From Utricularia gibba (Eukaryota; Streptophyta; Magnoliopsida; Lamiales; Lentibulariaceae): a stretch of DNA of 57,927 bases. The translations under genes and the position numbers were made by a program. The stretch spans positions 1-57,927 of the forward strand of contig NEEC01000287.1 in the NCBI GenBank assembly GCA_002189035.1. The letters run 5' to 3'. Under the pieces are notes generated by a model. It saw nothing but the letters and a program-made list of their open reading frames with translations. It did no database searches and was not told where the DNA came from. Positions 38,749-49,186 of the stretch are shown here, in pieces. The number at the start of each line of letters is the position of its first letter. The first letter of the stretch is position 1.

Positions 38749-41700
38749 GACATCCTAACTTCAATAAATGCATCACGATTTTCGTTGAATAGGACCCGAT
38801 TGGGCGCAGGAGTCGAACCGAACCTTGGGTCCGGATGAACTTCCCAACGAAAGCACCCACCAAAAAACGACAAGCTTTTCCTTCAGAAACAATGTAGGCA
38901 GCTGCCGAAACCCAACGTTAATAAATGGATCACTTTTTTTGCCGGGCTACAAATGACTATGGGCCCGATTTCGACGACCTCCGGCCCGATCCTAGTGCCC
39001 CTCGAGAGAGCGCCTCCTCAAATATAAATCTTGTGGATGAGAAAACCATTTGGGGTGCTCATGACATCCTAACTTCAATAAATGCATCACGATTTTCGTT
39101 GAATAGGACCCGATTGGGCGCAGGAGTCGAACCGAACCTTGGGTCCGGATGAACTTCCCAACGAAAGCACCCACCCAAAAACGACAAGCTTTTCCTTCAG
39201 AAACCATGTAGCAGCTGCCGAAAACCCAACGTTAATAAATGGATCACTTTTTTGGGCTACAAATGACTATGGGCCGAGCCGACCTGACCTCGGCCCGATC
39301 CTGGTGCCCCGAGAGCCTCCTCAAATATAAAGCTTGTGGATGAGAAAACCATTTGGGTGCTCATGACATCCTAACTTCAATAAATGCATCACGATTTTCG
39401 TCAAATAGGACCTGATTTGGCTCAGGAGTCGAACCGAACTTGGGTCGGACGAACTTCCCAACGAAAGCACCCACCCAAAAAAGACAAGCTTTTCCTTCAG
39501 AAACAATGTAGGCAGCTGCCGAAAACCCAACGTTAATAAATGGATCACTTTTTTTGCCGGGCTACAAATGACTATGGGCCGATTTCGACAAGACCTCCGG
39601 CCCGATCCTAGTGCCCCTCGAGAGCGCCTCCTCAAATAAAAGTATGTGGTTGGAAAACCATTTGGGGTGCTCATGACATCCTAACTTCAATAAATGCATC
39701 ACGATTTTCGTTGAATAGGACCCGATTGGGCGCAGGAGTCGAACCGAACCTTGGGTCCGGATGAACTTCCCAACGAAAGCACCCACCCAAAAAAACGACA
39801 AGCTTTTCCTTCAGAAACAATGTAGGCAGCTGCCGAAAACCCAACGTTAATAAATGGATCACTTTTTTTGCCGGGCTACAAATGACTATGGGCCCGATTT
39901 CGACAAGACCTCCGGCCAGATCCTAGTGCCCTCGAGAGCGCCTCCTCAAATATAAACTTGTGGATGAGAAAGCCATTTGGGGTGCTCATGACATCCTAAC
40001 TTCAATAAATGCATCACGATTTTCGTTGAATAGGACCCGATTGGGCGCAGGAGTCGAACCGAACCTTGGGTCCGGATGAACTTCCCAACGAAAGCACCCA
40101 CCCAAAAACGACAAGCTTTTCCTTCAGAAACAATGTAGGCAGCTGCCGAAAACCCAACGTTAATAAATGGATCACTTTTTTTGCCGGGCTACAAATGACT
40201 ATGGGCCGAGCCCGACCGACCTCCAGCCCGATCCTGGTGCCCCTCGAGAGCGCCTCCTCAAATATAAATCTTGTGGATGAGAAAGCCATTTGGGGTGCTC
40301 ATGACATCCTAACTTCAAAAATGCATGTTGATTTTTGTTGAATAGGACCCGATTGGGCTCAGGAGTCGAACCGAACCTTGGGTCCGGATGAACTTCCCAA
40401 TGAAAGCACCAAACCAAAAACGACAAGCTTTTCCTTCAGAAACCATGTAAGCAGCTGCCGAAAACCCAACGTTAATAAATGGATCACTTTTTTTCCGGGC
40501 TACAAATGACTATGGGCCCGAGCCCGACCTGACCTCCGGCCCGATCCTGGTGCCCCTCGAGAGCGCCTCCTCAAATATAAAGCTTGTGGATGAGAAAACC
40601 ATTTGGGGTGCTCATGACATCCTAACTTCAATAAATGCATCACGATTTTCGTCAATAGTACCTGATTTGGCTCAGGAGTCGAACCGAACTTGGGTCCGGA
40701 CGAAGTTCCCAACGACAGCACCCACCCAAAAAAGACAAGCTTTTCCTTCAGAAACAATGTAGGCAGCTGCCGAAAACCCAACGTTAATAAATGGATCACT
40801 TTTTTTGCCGGGCTACAAATGACTATGGGCCCGATTTCGACAAGACCTCCGGCCAGATCCTAGTGCCCCTCGAGAGCGCCTCCTCAAATAAAAAGTATGT
40901 GGTTGGAAAACCATTTGGGGTGCTCATGACATCCTAACTTCAATAAATGCATCACGATTTTCGTTGAATAGGACCCGATTGGGCGCAGGAGTCGAACCGA
41001 ACCTTGGGTCCGGATGAACTTCCCAACGAAAGCACCCACCAAAAACGACAAGCTTTTCCTTCAGAAACAATGTAGGCAGCTGCCGAAAACCCAACGTTAA
41101 TAAATGGATCACTTTTTTTGCCGGGCTACAAATGACTATGGGCCCCCGACCACCTCCGCCCGATCCTGTGCCCCTCGAGAGCGCCTCCTCAAATAAAAAG
41201 TTGTGGTTGAGAAAACCATTTGGGGTGCTCATGACATCCTAACTTCAAAAAAATGCATCTTGATTTTTGTCGAATAGGACCCGATTGGGCTCAGGAGTCG
41301 AACCGAACCTTGGGTCCGGACGAACTTCCCAATGAAAGCACCAAAAAACGACAAGCTTTTCCTTCAGAAACCATGTAGCTGCCGAAAACCAACGTTAATA
41401 ATGGATCACTTTTTTCCGGGCTACAAATGACTATGGGCCCGAGTTCGATGACCTCCGGCCCGATCCTAGTGCCTCGAGAGCGCCTCCTCAAATAAAAGCA
41501 TGTGGTTGAGAAAACCATTTGGGGTGCTCATGACATCCTAACTTCAATAAATGCATCACGATTTTCGTTGAATAGGACCCGATTGGGCTCAGGAGTCGAA
41601 CCGAACCTTGGGTCCGGATGAACTTCCCAACGAAAGCACCACCCAAAAAGACAAGCTTTTCCTTCAGAAACAATGTAGGCAGCTGCCGAAAACCCAACGT

Positions 41701-42459
41701 TAATAAATGGATCACTTTTTTTGCCGGGCTACAAATGACTATGGGCCCGAGCCGACCGACCTCCGCCCGATCCTGGTGCCCCTCGAGAGCGCCTCCTCAA
41801 ATATAAATCTTGTGGATGAGAAAACCATTTGGGGTGCTCATGACATCCTAACTTCAATAAATGCATGATTTTCGTTGAATAGGACCCGATTGGGCAGGAG
41901 TCGAACCGAACCTTGGTCCGGATGAACTTCCAATGAAAGCACCAAACCAAAAACGACAAGCTTTTCCTTCAGAAACATGTAAGCAGCTGCCGAAAACCCA
42001 ACGTTAATAAATGGATCACTTTTTTTCCCGGGCTACAAATGACTATGGGCCGAGCCCGACCTGACCTCCGCCCGATCCTGGTGCCCCTCGAGAGCGCCTC
42101 CTCAAATATAAAGCTTGTGGATGAGAAAACCATTTGGGGTGCTCATGACATCCTAACTTCAATAAATGCATCACGATTTTCGTCAAAATAGTACCGATTG
42201 GCTCAGGAGTCGAAGCGAAACTTGGGTCTGGGACGAAGTTCCCAACGACAGCACCCACCCAAAAAAGACAAGCTTTTCCTTGAGAAACATGTAGGCAGCT
42301 GCCGAAAACCCAACGTTAATTAATGGATCACTTTTTTGCCGGGTTACAAATGACTATGGGCCCGAGTTCGATATGACCTCCGGCCCGATCCTAGTGCCCC
42401 TCGAGAGTGCCTCCTCAAATAAATAGCATGTGGTTGAGAAAACCATTTGGGGTGCTCAT
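38749..42459 (+). repeat. Irregular block, A-rich
   Basis: Anchors and types are 38749 A, 39062 A, 39365 C, 39675 A, 39990 A, 40303 B, 40616 C, 40928 A, 41233 D, 41532 A, 41842 B-like (A-like TTTTCGTTG but AATGAAAGC), 42147 C. The D monomer at 41233 has lost several bases around 41375 (CATGTAGCTGCC), and its spacing to the next anchor is only 299 bp. Confidence 0.75.
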
Positions 42460-44946
42460 GACATCCTAACTTCAATAAATGCATCACGATTTTCGTTGAA
42501 TAGGACCCGATTGGGCGCAGGAGTCGAACCGAACCTTGGGTCCGGATGAACTTCCCAACGAAAGCACCCACCCAAAAACGACAAGCTTTTCCTTCAGAAA
42601 CAATGTAGGCAGCTGCCGAAAACCCAACGTTAATAAATGGATCACTTTTTTTGCCGGGCTACAAATGACTATGGGCCGAGCCCGACCCGACCTCCAGCCC
42701 GATCCTGGTGCCCTCGAGAGCGCCTCCTCAAATATAAATCTTGTGGATGAGAAAGCCATTTGGGGTGCTCATGACATCCTAACTTCAAAAAATGCATGTT
42801 GATTTTTGTTGAATAGGACCCGATTGGGCGCAGGAGTCGAACCGAACCTTGGGTCCGGATGAACTTCCAACGAAAGCACCCACCCAAAAACGACAAGCTT
42901 TTCCTTCAGAAACAATGTAGGCAGCTGCCGAAAACCCAACGTTAATAAATGGATCACTTTTTTGCGGGCTACAAATGACTATGGGCCCGAGCCGACCCGA
43001 CCTCCGCCCGATCCTGGTGCCCCTCGAGAGCGCCTCCTCAATATAAATCTTGTGGATGAGAAAGCCATTTGGGGTGCTCATGACATCCTAACTTCAAAAA
43101 ATGCATGATTTTTGTTGAATAGGACCCGATTGGGCTCAGGAGTCGAACCGAACCTTGTGTCCGGATGAACTTCCCAATGAAAGCACCAAACCAAAAACGA
43201 CAAGCTTTTCCTTCAGAAACATGTAAGCAGCTGCCGAAAACCCAACGTTAATAAATGGATCACTTTTTTTCCCGGGCTACAAATGACTATGGGCCCGAGC
43301 GACCTGACCTCCGGCCCGATCCTGGTGCCCTCGAGAGCGCCTCCTCAAATATAAAGCTTGTGGATGAGAAAACCATTTGGGGTGCTCATGACATCCTAAC
43401 TTCAATAAATGCATCACGATTTTCGTCAAATAGTACCTGATTTGGCTCAGGAGTCGAACGAAACTTGGGTCTGGACGAAGTTCCCAACGACAGCACCCAC
43501 CAAAAAAGACAAGCTTTTCCTTCAGAAACATGTAGGCAGCTGCCGAAAACCCAACGTTAATAAATGGATCACTTTTTTGCCGGGTTACAAATGACTATGG
43601 GCCCGAGTTCGATATGACCTCCGGCCCGATCCTAGTGCCCTCGAGAGTGCCTCCTCAAATAAATAGCATGTGGTTGAGAAAACCATTTGGGGTGCTCATG
43701 ACATCCTAACTTCAATAAATGCATCACGATTTTCGTTGAATAGGACCCGATTGGGCGCAGGAGTCGAACCGAACCTTGGGTCCGGATGAACTTCCCAACG
43801 AAAGCACCCACCCAAAAACGACAAGCTTTTCCTTCAGAAACAATGTAGGCAGCTGCCGAAAACCCAACGTTAATAAATGGATCACTTTTTTTGCCGGGCT
43901 ACAAATGACTATGGGCCCGAGCCCGACCCGACCTCCGCCCGATCCTGGTGCCCTCGAGAGCGCCTCCTCAAATATAAATCTTGTGGATGAGAAAGCCATT
44001 TGGGGTGCTCATGACATCCTAACTTCAAAAAATGCATGTTGATTTTCGTTGAATAGGACCCGATTGGGCGCAGGAGTCGAACCGAACCTTGGGTCCGGAT
44101 GAACTTCCCAACGAAAGCACCCACCCAAAAACGACAAGCTTTTCCTTCAGAAACAATGTAGGCAGCTGCCGAAAACCCAACGTTAATAAATGGATCACTT
44201 TTTTTGCGGGCTACAAATGACTATGGGCCCGAGCCCGACCCGACCTCCGCCCGATCCTGGTGCCCCTCGAGAGCGCCTCCTCAAATATAAATCTTGTGGA
44301 TGAGAAAGCCATTTGGGGTGCTCATGACATCCTAACTTCAAAAAATGCATATTTTTGTTGAATAGGACCCGATTGGGCTCAGGAGTCGAACCGAACCTTG
44401 TGTCCGGATGAACTTCCCAATGAAAGCACCAACCAAAAACGACAAGCTTTTCCTTCAGAAACATGTAAGCAGCTGCCGAAAACCCAACGTTAATAAATGG
44501 ATCACTTTTTTTCCCGGGCTACAAATGACTATGGGCCCGAGCCCGACCTGACCTCCGGCCCGATCCTGGTGCCCCTCGAGAGCGCCTCCTCAAATATAAA
44601 GCTTGTGGATGAGAAAACCATTTGGGGTGCTCATGACATCCTAACTTCAATAAATGCATCACGATTTTCGTCAATAGTACCTGATTTGGCTCAGGAGTCG
44701 AAGCGAAAACTTGGGTCTGGACGAAGTTCCCAACGACAGCACCCCCCAAAAAAGACAAGCTTTTCCTTGAGAAACCATGTAGGCAGCTGCCGAAAACCCA
44801 ACGTTAATTAAATGGATCACTTTTTTGCCGGGTTACAAATGACTATGGGCCCGAGTTCGATATGACCTCCGGCCCGATCCTAGTGCCCCTCGAGAGTGCC
44901 TCCTCAAATAAAGCATGTGGTTGAGAAAACCATTTGGGGTGCTCAT
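42460..44946 (+). repeat. 4-mer higher-order repeat A - B/A hybrid - B - C, two turns
   Basis: Anchors are 42460 A, 42773 hybrid, 43082 B, 43390 C; 43700 A, 44013 hybrid, 44326 B, 44635 C. Private variants mark the unit: AAATAGCATGTGG just before each A (42422, 43670), GAGAGTGCCTCC (42404 and 43634), GGGTTACAAATG (about 42351 and 43582) and TTTGCGGGC in each hybrid (about 42962 and 44203). Turn spacing is about 1240 bp. Both turns carry the same hybrid monomer, so the recombination that made it came before the duplication of the unit. Confidence 0.85.
42773..43081 (+). repeat. Hybrid monomer: B head, A body (sister copy at 44013)
   Basis: The start is B-type (CAAAAAATGCATGTTG, then TTTTTGTTGAATAGG). 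From GGGCGCAGGAG onward it is A-type (GTCCGGATGAAC, AACGAAAGCACCCACCC, ACAATGTAGGCAGCTG). The switch falls between the shared GAATAGGACCCGATTG and GCGCAG, a window of about 20 bp. The copy at 44013-44325 has the same switch. This is the signature of unequal crossover or gene conversion between adjacent subfamilies. Confidence 0.8.
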
Positions 44947-45259
44947 GACATCCTAACTTCAATAAATGCATCACGATTTTCGTTGAATAGGACCCGATTG
45001 GGCGCAGGAGTCGAACCGAACCTTGGGTCCGGATGAACTTCCCAACGAAAGCACCCACCCAAAACGACAAGCTTTTCCTTCAGAAACAATGTAGGCAGCT
45101 GCCGAAAACCCAACGTTATAAATGGATCACTTTTTTTGCCGGGCTACAAATGACTATGGGCCCGAGCCCGACCCGACCTCCAGCCCGATCCTGGTGCCCC
45201 TCGAGAGCGCCTCCTCAAATATAAATCTTGTGGATGAGAAAGCCATTTGGGGTGCTCAT
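44947..45259 (+). repeat. Reference monomer, subfamily A
   Basis: Subfamily A is the commonest type. Its diagnostics, in order, are CAATAAATGCATCACG, TTTCGTTGAATAGG, GGGCGCAGGAG (GGGCTCAGGAG in a second version), GTCCGGATGAAC, AACGAAAGCACCCACC, ACAATGTAGGCAGCTG and TTTGCCGGGC. It keeps both the intact 10-bp palindrome and the intact minus-strand B-box-like motif. This copy also has GTTATAAATGG (one TAA shortened) near 45115. The next A monomer in the HOR shares that variant about 939 bp later, so the two copies are closely related. Confidence 0.9.
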
Positions 45260-45573
45260 GACATCCTAACTTCAAAAAATGCATGTTGATTTTTGTTGAA
45301 TAGGACCCGATTGGGCTCAGGAGTCGAACCGAACCTTGTGTCCGGATGAACTTCCCAATGAAAGCACCAAACCAAAAACGACAAGCTTTTCCTTCAGAAA
45401 CATGTAAGCAGCTGCCGAAAACCCAACGTTAATAAATGGATCACTTTTTTTCCCGGGCTACAAATGACTATGGGCCCGAGCCCGACCTGACCTCCGGCCC
45501 GATCCTGGTGCCCCTCGAGAGCGCCTCCTCAAATATAAAGCTTGTGGATGAGAAAACCATTTGGGGTGCTCAT
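45260..45573 (+). repeat. Reference monomer, subfamily B
   Basis: Diagnostics are an A-run replacing AATAAA (CTTCAAAAAATGCATG), TTGATTTTTGTTGAATAG, CTTGTGTCCGG or CTTGGTCCGG, AATGAAAGCACCAAACC, ATGTAAGCAGCTG, and TTTCCCGGGC in place of TTTGCCGGGC. The linker after it is typically GAGCCCGACCTGACCTCC. Several of these are CpG transitions relative to subfamily A (TTTCGTTG to TTTTGTTG, AACGAAAG to AATGAAAG, GACCCGACC to GACCTGACC). The G of the palindrome is changed (TAAGCAGCTGCC), which shortens the dyad. B monomers are almost always preceded by the AAATCTTGTGG linker and followed by C. Confidence 0.9.
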
Positions 45574-45883
45574 GACATCCTAACTTCAATAAATGCATCA
45601 CGATTTTCGTCAAATAGTACCTGATTTGGCTTAGGAGTCGAAGCGAAACTTGGGTCTGGACGAAGTTCCCAACGACAGCACCCACCCAAAAAAGACAAGC
45701 TTTTCCTTCAGAAACCATGTAGGCAGCTGCCGAAAACCCAACGTTAATTAATGGATCACTTTTTTGCCGGGTTACAAATGACTATGGGCCCGAGTTCGAT
45801 ATGACCTCCGGCCGATCCTAGTGCCCCTCGAGAGTGCCTCCTCAAATAAAAGCATGTGGTTGAGAAACCATTTGGGGTGCTCA
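45574..45883 (+). repeat. Reference monomer, subfamily C
   Basis: Diagnostics are TTCGTCAAATAGTACCTGA (near 45607), GATTTGGCTCAGG, CGAAACTTGGGTCTGGACG, GAAGTTCCCAACGACAGC and CCCAAAAAAGACAAGC. This copy also carries AAGCGAAAC, which breaks the B-box-like motif, and the private variants GTTAATTAATGG and GGGTTACAAATG, found only in some C tails. The following linker is GAGTTCGATATGACC, or in other copies GATTTCGACAAGACC. In either case the next monomer is nearly always of type A. Confidence 0.9.
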
Positions 45884-47753
45884 TGACATCCTAACTTCAA
45901 TAAATGCATCACGATTTTCGTTGAATAGGACCCGATTGGGCGCAGGAGTCGAACCGAACCTTGGGTCCGGATGAACTTCCCAACGAAAGCACCCACCCAA
46001 AAACGACAAGCTTTTCCTTCAGAAACAATGTAGGCAGCTGCCGAAAACCCAACGTTATAAATGGATCACTTTTTTTGCCGGGCTACAAATGACTATGGGC
46101 CCGAGCCCGACCGACCTCCAGCCCGATCCTGGTGCCCCTCGAGAGCGCCTCCTCAAATATAAATCTTGTGGATGAGAAAGCCATTTGGGGTGCTCATGAC
46201 ATCCTAACTTCAAAAAATGCATGTTGATTTTTGTTGAATAGGACCCGATTGGGCTCAGGAGTCGAACCGAACCTTGTGTCCGGATGAACTTCCCAATGAA
46301 AGCACCAAACCAAAAACGACAAGCTTTTCCTTCAGAAACCATGTAAGCAGCTGCCGAAAACCCAACGTTAATAAATGGATCACTTTTTTTCCGGGCTACA
46401 AATGACTATGGGCCCGAGCCCGACCTGACCTCCGGCCCGATCCTGGTGCCCCTCGAGAGCGCTCCTCAAATATAAAGCTTGTGGATGAGAAAACATTTGG
46501 GGTGCTCATGACATCCTAACTTCAATAAATGCATCACGATTTTCGTCAAATAGTACCTGATTTGGCTCAGGAGTCGAACGAAACTTGGGTCTTGACGAAG
46601 TTCCCAACGACAAGCACCCACCAAAAAAGACAAGCTTTTCCTTCAGAAACCATGTAGGCAGCTGCCGAAAACCCAACGTTAATAATGGATCACTTTTTTG
46701 CCGGGTTACAAATGACTATGGGCCCGAGTTCGATATGACCTCCGGCCCGATCCTAGTGCCCTCGAGAGCGCCTCCTCAAATAAAAGCATGGTTGAGAAAA
46801 CCATTTGGGGTGCTCATGACATCCTAACTTCAATAAATGCATCACGATTTTCGTTGAATAGGACCCGATTGGGCGCAGGAGTCGAACCGAACCTTGGGTC
46901 CGGATGAACTTCCAACGAAAGCACCCACCAAAAACGACAAGCTTTTCCTTCAGAAACAATGTAGGCAGCTGCCGAAAACCCAACGTTAATAAATGGATCA
47001 CTTTTTTTGCCGGGCTACAAATGACTATGGGCCCGAGCCCGACCCGACCTCCAGCCCGATCCTGGTGCCCCTCGAGAGCGCCTCCTCAAATATAAATCTT
47101 GTGGATGAGAAAGCCATTTGGGGTGCTCATGACATCCTAACTTCAAAAATGCATGTTGATTTTTTTGAATAGGACCCGATTGGGCTCAGGAGTCGAACCG
47201 AACCTTGTGTCCGGATGAACTTCCCAATGAAAGCACCAACCAAAAACGACAAGCTTTTCCTTCAGAAACCATGTAATCAGCTGCCGAAAACCCAACGTTA
47301 ATAAATGGATCACTTTTTTTCCCGGGCTACAAATGACTATGGGCCGAGCCCGACCTGACCTCCGGCCCGATCCTGGTGCCCCTCGAGAGCGCCTCCTCAA
47401 ATATAAAGCTTGTGGATGAGAAAACCATTTGGGGTGCTCATGACATCCTAACTTCAAAAAATGCATCTTGATTTTTGTCGAATAGGACCCGATTGGGCTC
47501 AGGAGTCGAACCGAACCTTGGGTCCGGACGAAGTTCCCAATGAAAGCACCCAACAAAAAACGACAAGCTTTTCCTTCAGAAACCATGTAAGCAGCTGCCG
47601 AAAACCAACGTTAATAAATGGATCACTTTTTTGCCGGGTTACAAATGACTATGGGCCCGAGTTCGATATGACCTCCGGCCCGATCCTAGTGCCCCTCGAG
47701 AGTGCCCTCCTCAAATAAAGCATGTGGTTGAGAAAACCATTTGGGGTGCTCAT

Positions 47754-49186
47754 GACATCCTAACTTCAATAAATGCATCACGATTTTCGTTGAATAGGAC
47801 CCGATTGGGCGCAGGAGTCGAACCGAACCTTGGGTCCGGATGAACTTCCCAACGAAAGCACCCACCCAAAAACGACAAGCTTTTCCTTCAGAAACAATGC
47901 AAAAAAAATGGATCACTTTTTTTCCAAATGACTATGGGCCCGAGCCCGACCCGACCTCCAGCCCGATCCTGGTGCCCCTCGAGAGCGCCTCCTCAAATAT
48001 AAATCTTGTGGATGAGAAAGCCATTTGGGGTGCTCATGACATCCTAACTTCAAAAATGCATGATTTTTGTTGAATAGGACCCGATTGGGCTCAGGAGTCG
48101 AACCGAACCTTGTGTCCGGATGAACTTCCCAATGAAAGCACCAAACCAAAAACGACAAGCTTTTCCTTCAGAAACATGTAAGCAGCTGCCGAAAACCCAA
48201 CGTTAATAAATGGATCACTTTTTTTCCGGGCTACAAATGACTATGGGCCGAGCCCGACCTGACCTCCGGCCCGATCCTGGTGCCCCTCGAGAGCGCCTCC
48301 TCAAATATAAAGCTTGTGGATGAGAAAACATCTCATGACATCCTAACTTCAATAAATGCATCACGATTTTCGTCAATAGTACCTGACTTCCGAAACTGGG
48401 AAAAAAAAGCACGACAAGCTTTTCCTTAAAACAGCTGCGAAAACCAACGTTAATAAATGGATCACTTTTTTTGCCGGGCTACAAATGACTATGGGCCGAG
48501 CCCGACCCGACCTCCAGCCCGATCCTGGTGCCCCTCAAAATAAAAATCTTGTGGATGAGAAAGCCATTTGGGGTGCTCATGACATCCTAACTTAAAAAAA
48601 TGCATGTTGATTTTTGTTGAATAGGACCGATTGGGCTCAGGAGTCGAACCGAACCTTGTGTCCGGATGAACTTCCCAATGAAAGCACCAAACCAAAAACG
48701 ACAAGCTTTTCCTTCAGAAACCATGTAATCAGCTGCCGAAAACCCAACGTTAATAAATGGATCACTTTTTTTCCCGGGCTACAAATGACTATGGGCCCGA
48801 GCCCGACCCGACCTCGGCCCGATCCTGGTGCCCCTCGAGAGCGCCTCCTCAAATATAAAGCTTGTGGATGAGAAAACCATTTGGGGTGCTCATGACATCC
48901 TAACTTCAATAAATGCATCACGATTTTCGTTAAATAGTACCTTTGGGAGGAGTCGAAACCTTGGGGGGAACAACGAAAGCACCCCCAAAAAAGACAAGCT
49001 TTTCCTTGAGAAACCATGTAGGCAGCTGCCGAAAACCCAACGTTAATAAATGGATCACTTTTTTGCCGGGTTACAAATGACTATGGGCCCGAGTTCGATA
49101 TGACCTCCGGCCCGATCCTAGTGCCCCTCGAGAGTGCCTCCTCAAATAAATAGCATGTGGTTGAGAAAACCATTTGGGGTGCTCAT
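47754..49186 (+). repeat. Degenerate block with clustered deletion scars
   Basis: Anchors are 47754 A, 48038 B, 48337 C, 48581 B, 48894 C; the spacings 284, 299, 244, 313 and 293 include the shortest in the window. The scars are as follows. At 47900-47935 the CAGCTG palindrome is lost and GCCGGGCTAC is missing. At about 48329, CCATTTGGGGTGC is lost. At about 48386-48440 a large part of a C monomer is replaced by a degraded A-rich sequence. At about 48538 the CTCGAG linker is missing. At about 48940-48985 a C monomer is broken by G-rich and C-rich runs. No foreign element is recognisable inside the block. Confidence 0.8.

Larger units (their letters stand above)
44947..47753 (+). repeat. 3-mer higher-order repeat A-B-C, ~0.94 kb
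   Basis: Anchors and types are 44947 A, 45260 B, 45574 C; 45884 A, 46198 B, 46510 C; 46818 A, 47131 B, 47442 D. The private GGGTTACAAATG variant falls at about 44828, 45767, 46705 and 47635, that is 939, 938 and 930 bp apart. In the neighbouring block at 42.4-44.8 kb it falls about 1.24 kb apart. GTTATAAATGG is shared by the first two A monomers. The unit looks like the adjacent 4-mer with the hybrid monomer deleted. Confidence 0.85.

Noticed and set aside
47754-49186. Inserted foreign element in the degenerate block
   Set aside because: All stretches long enough to read still align to the monomer. The differences are deletions and short low-complexity runs, with no novel sequence longer than about 15 bp.
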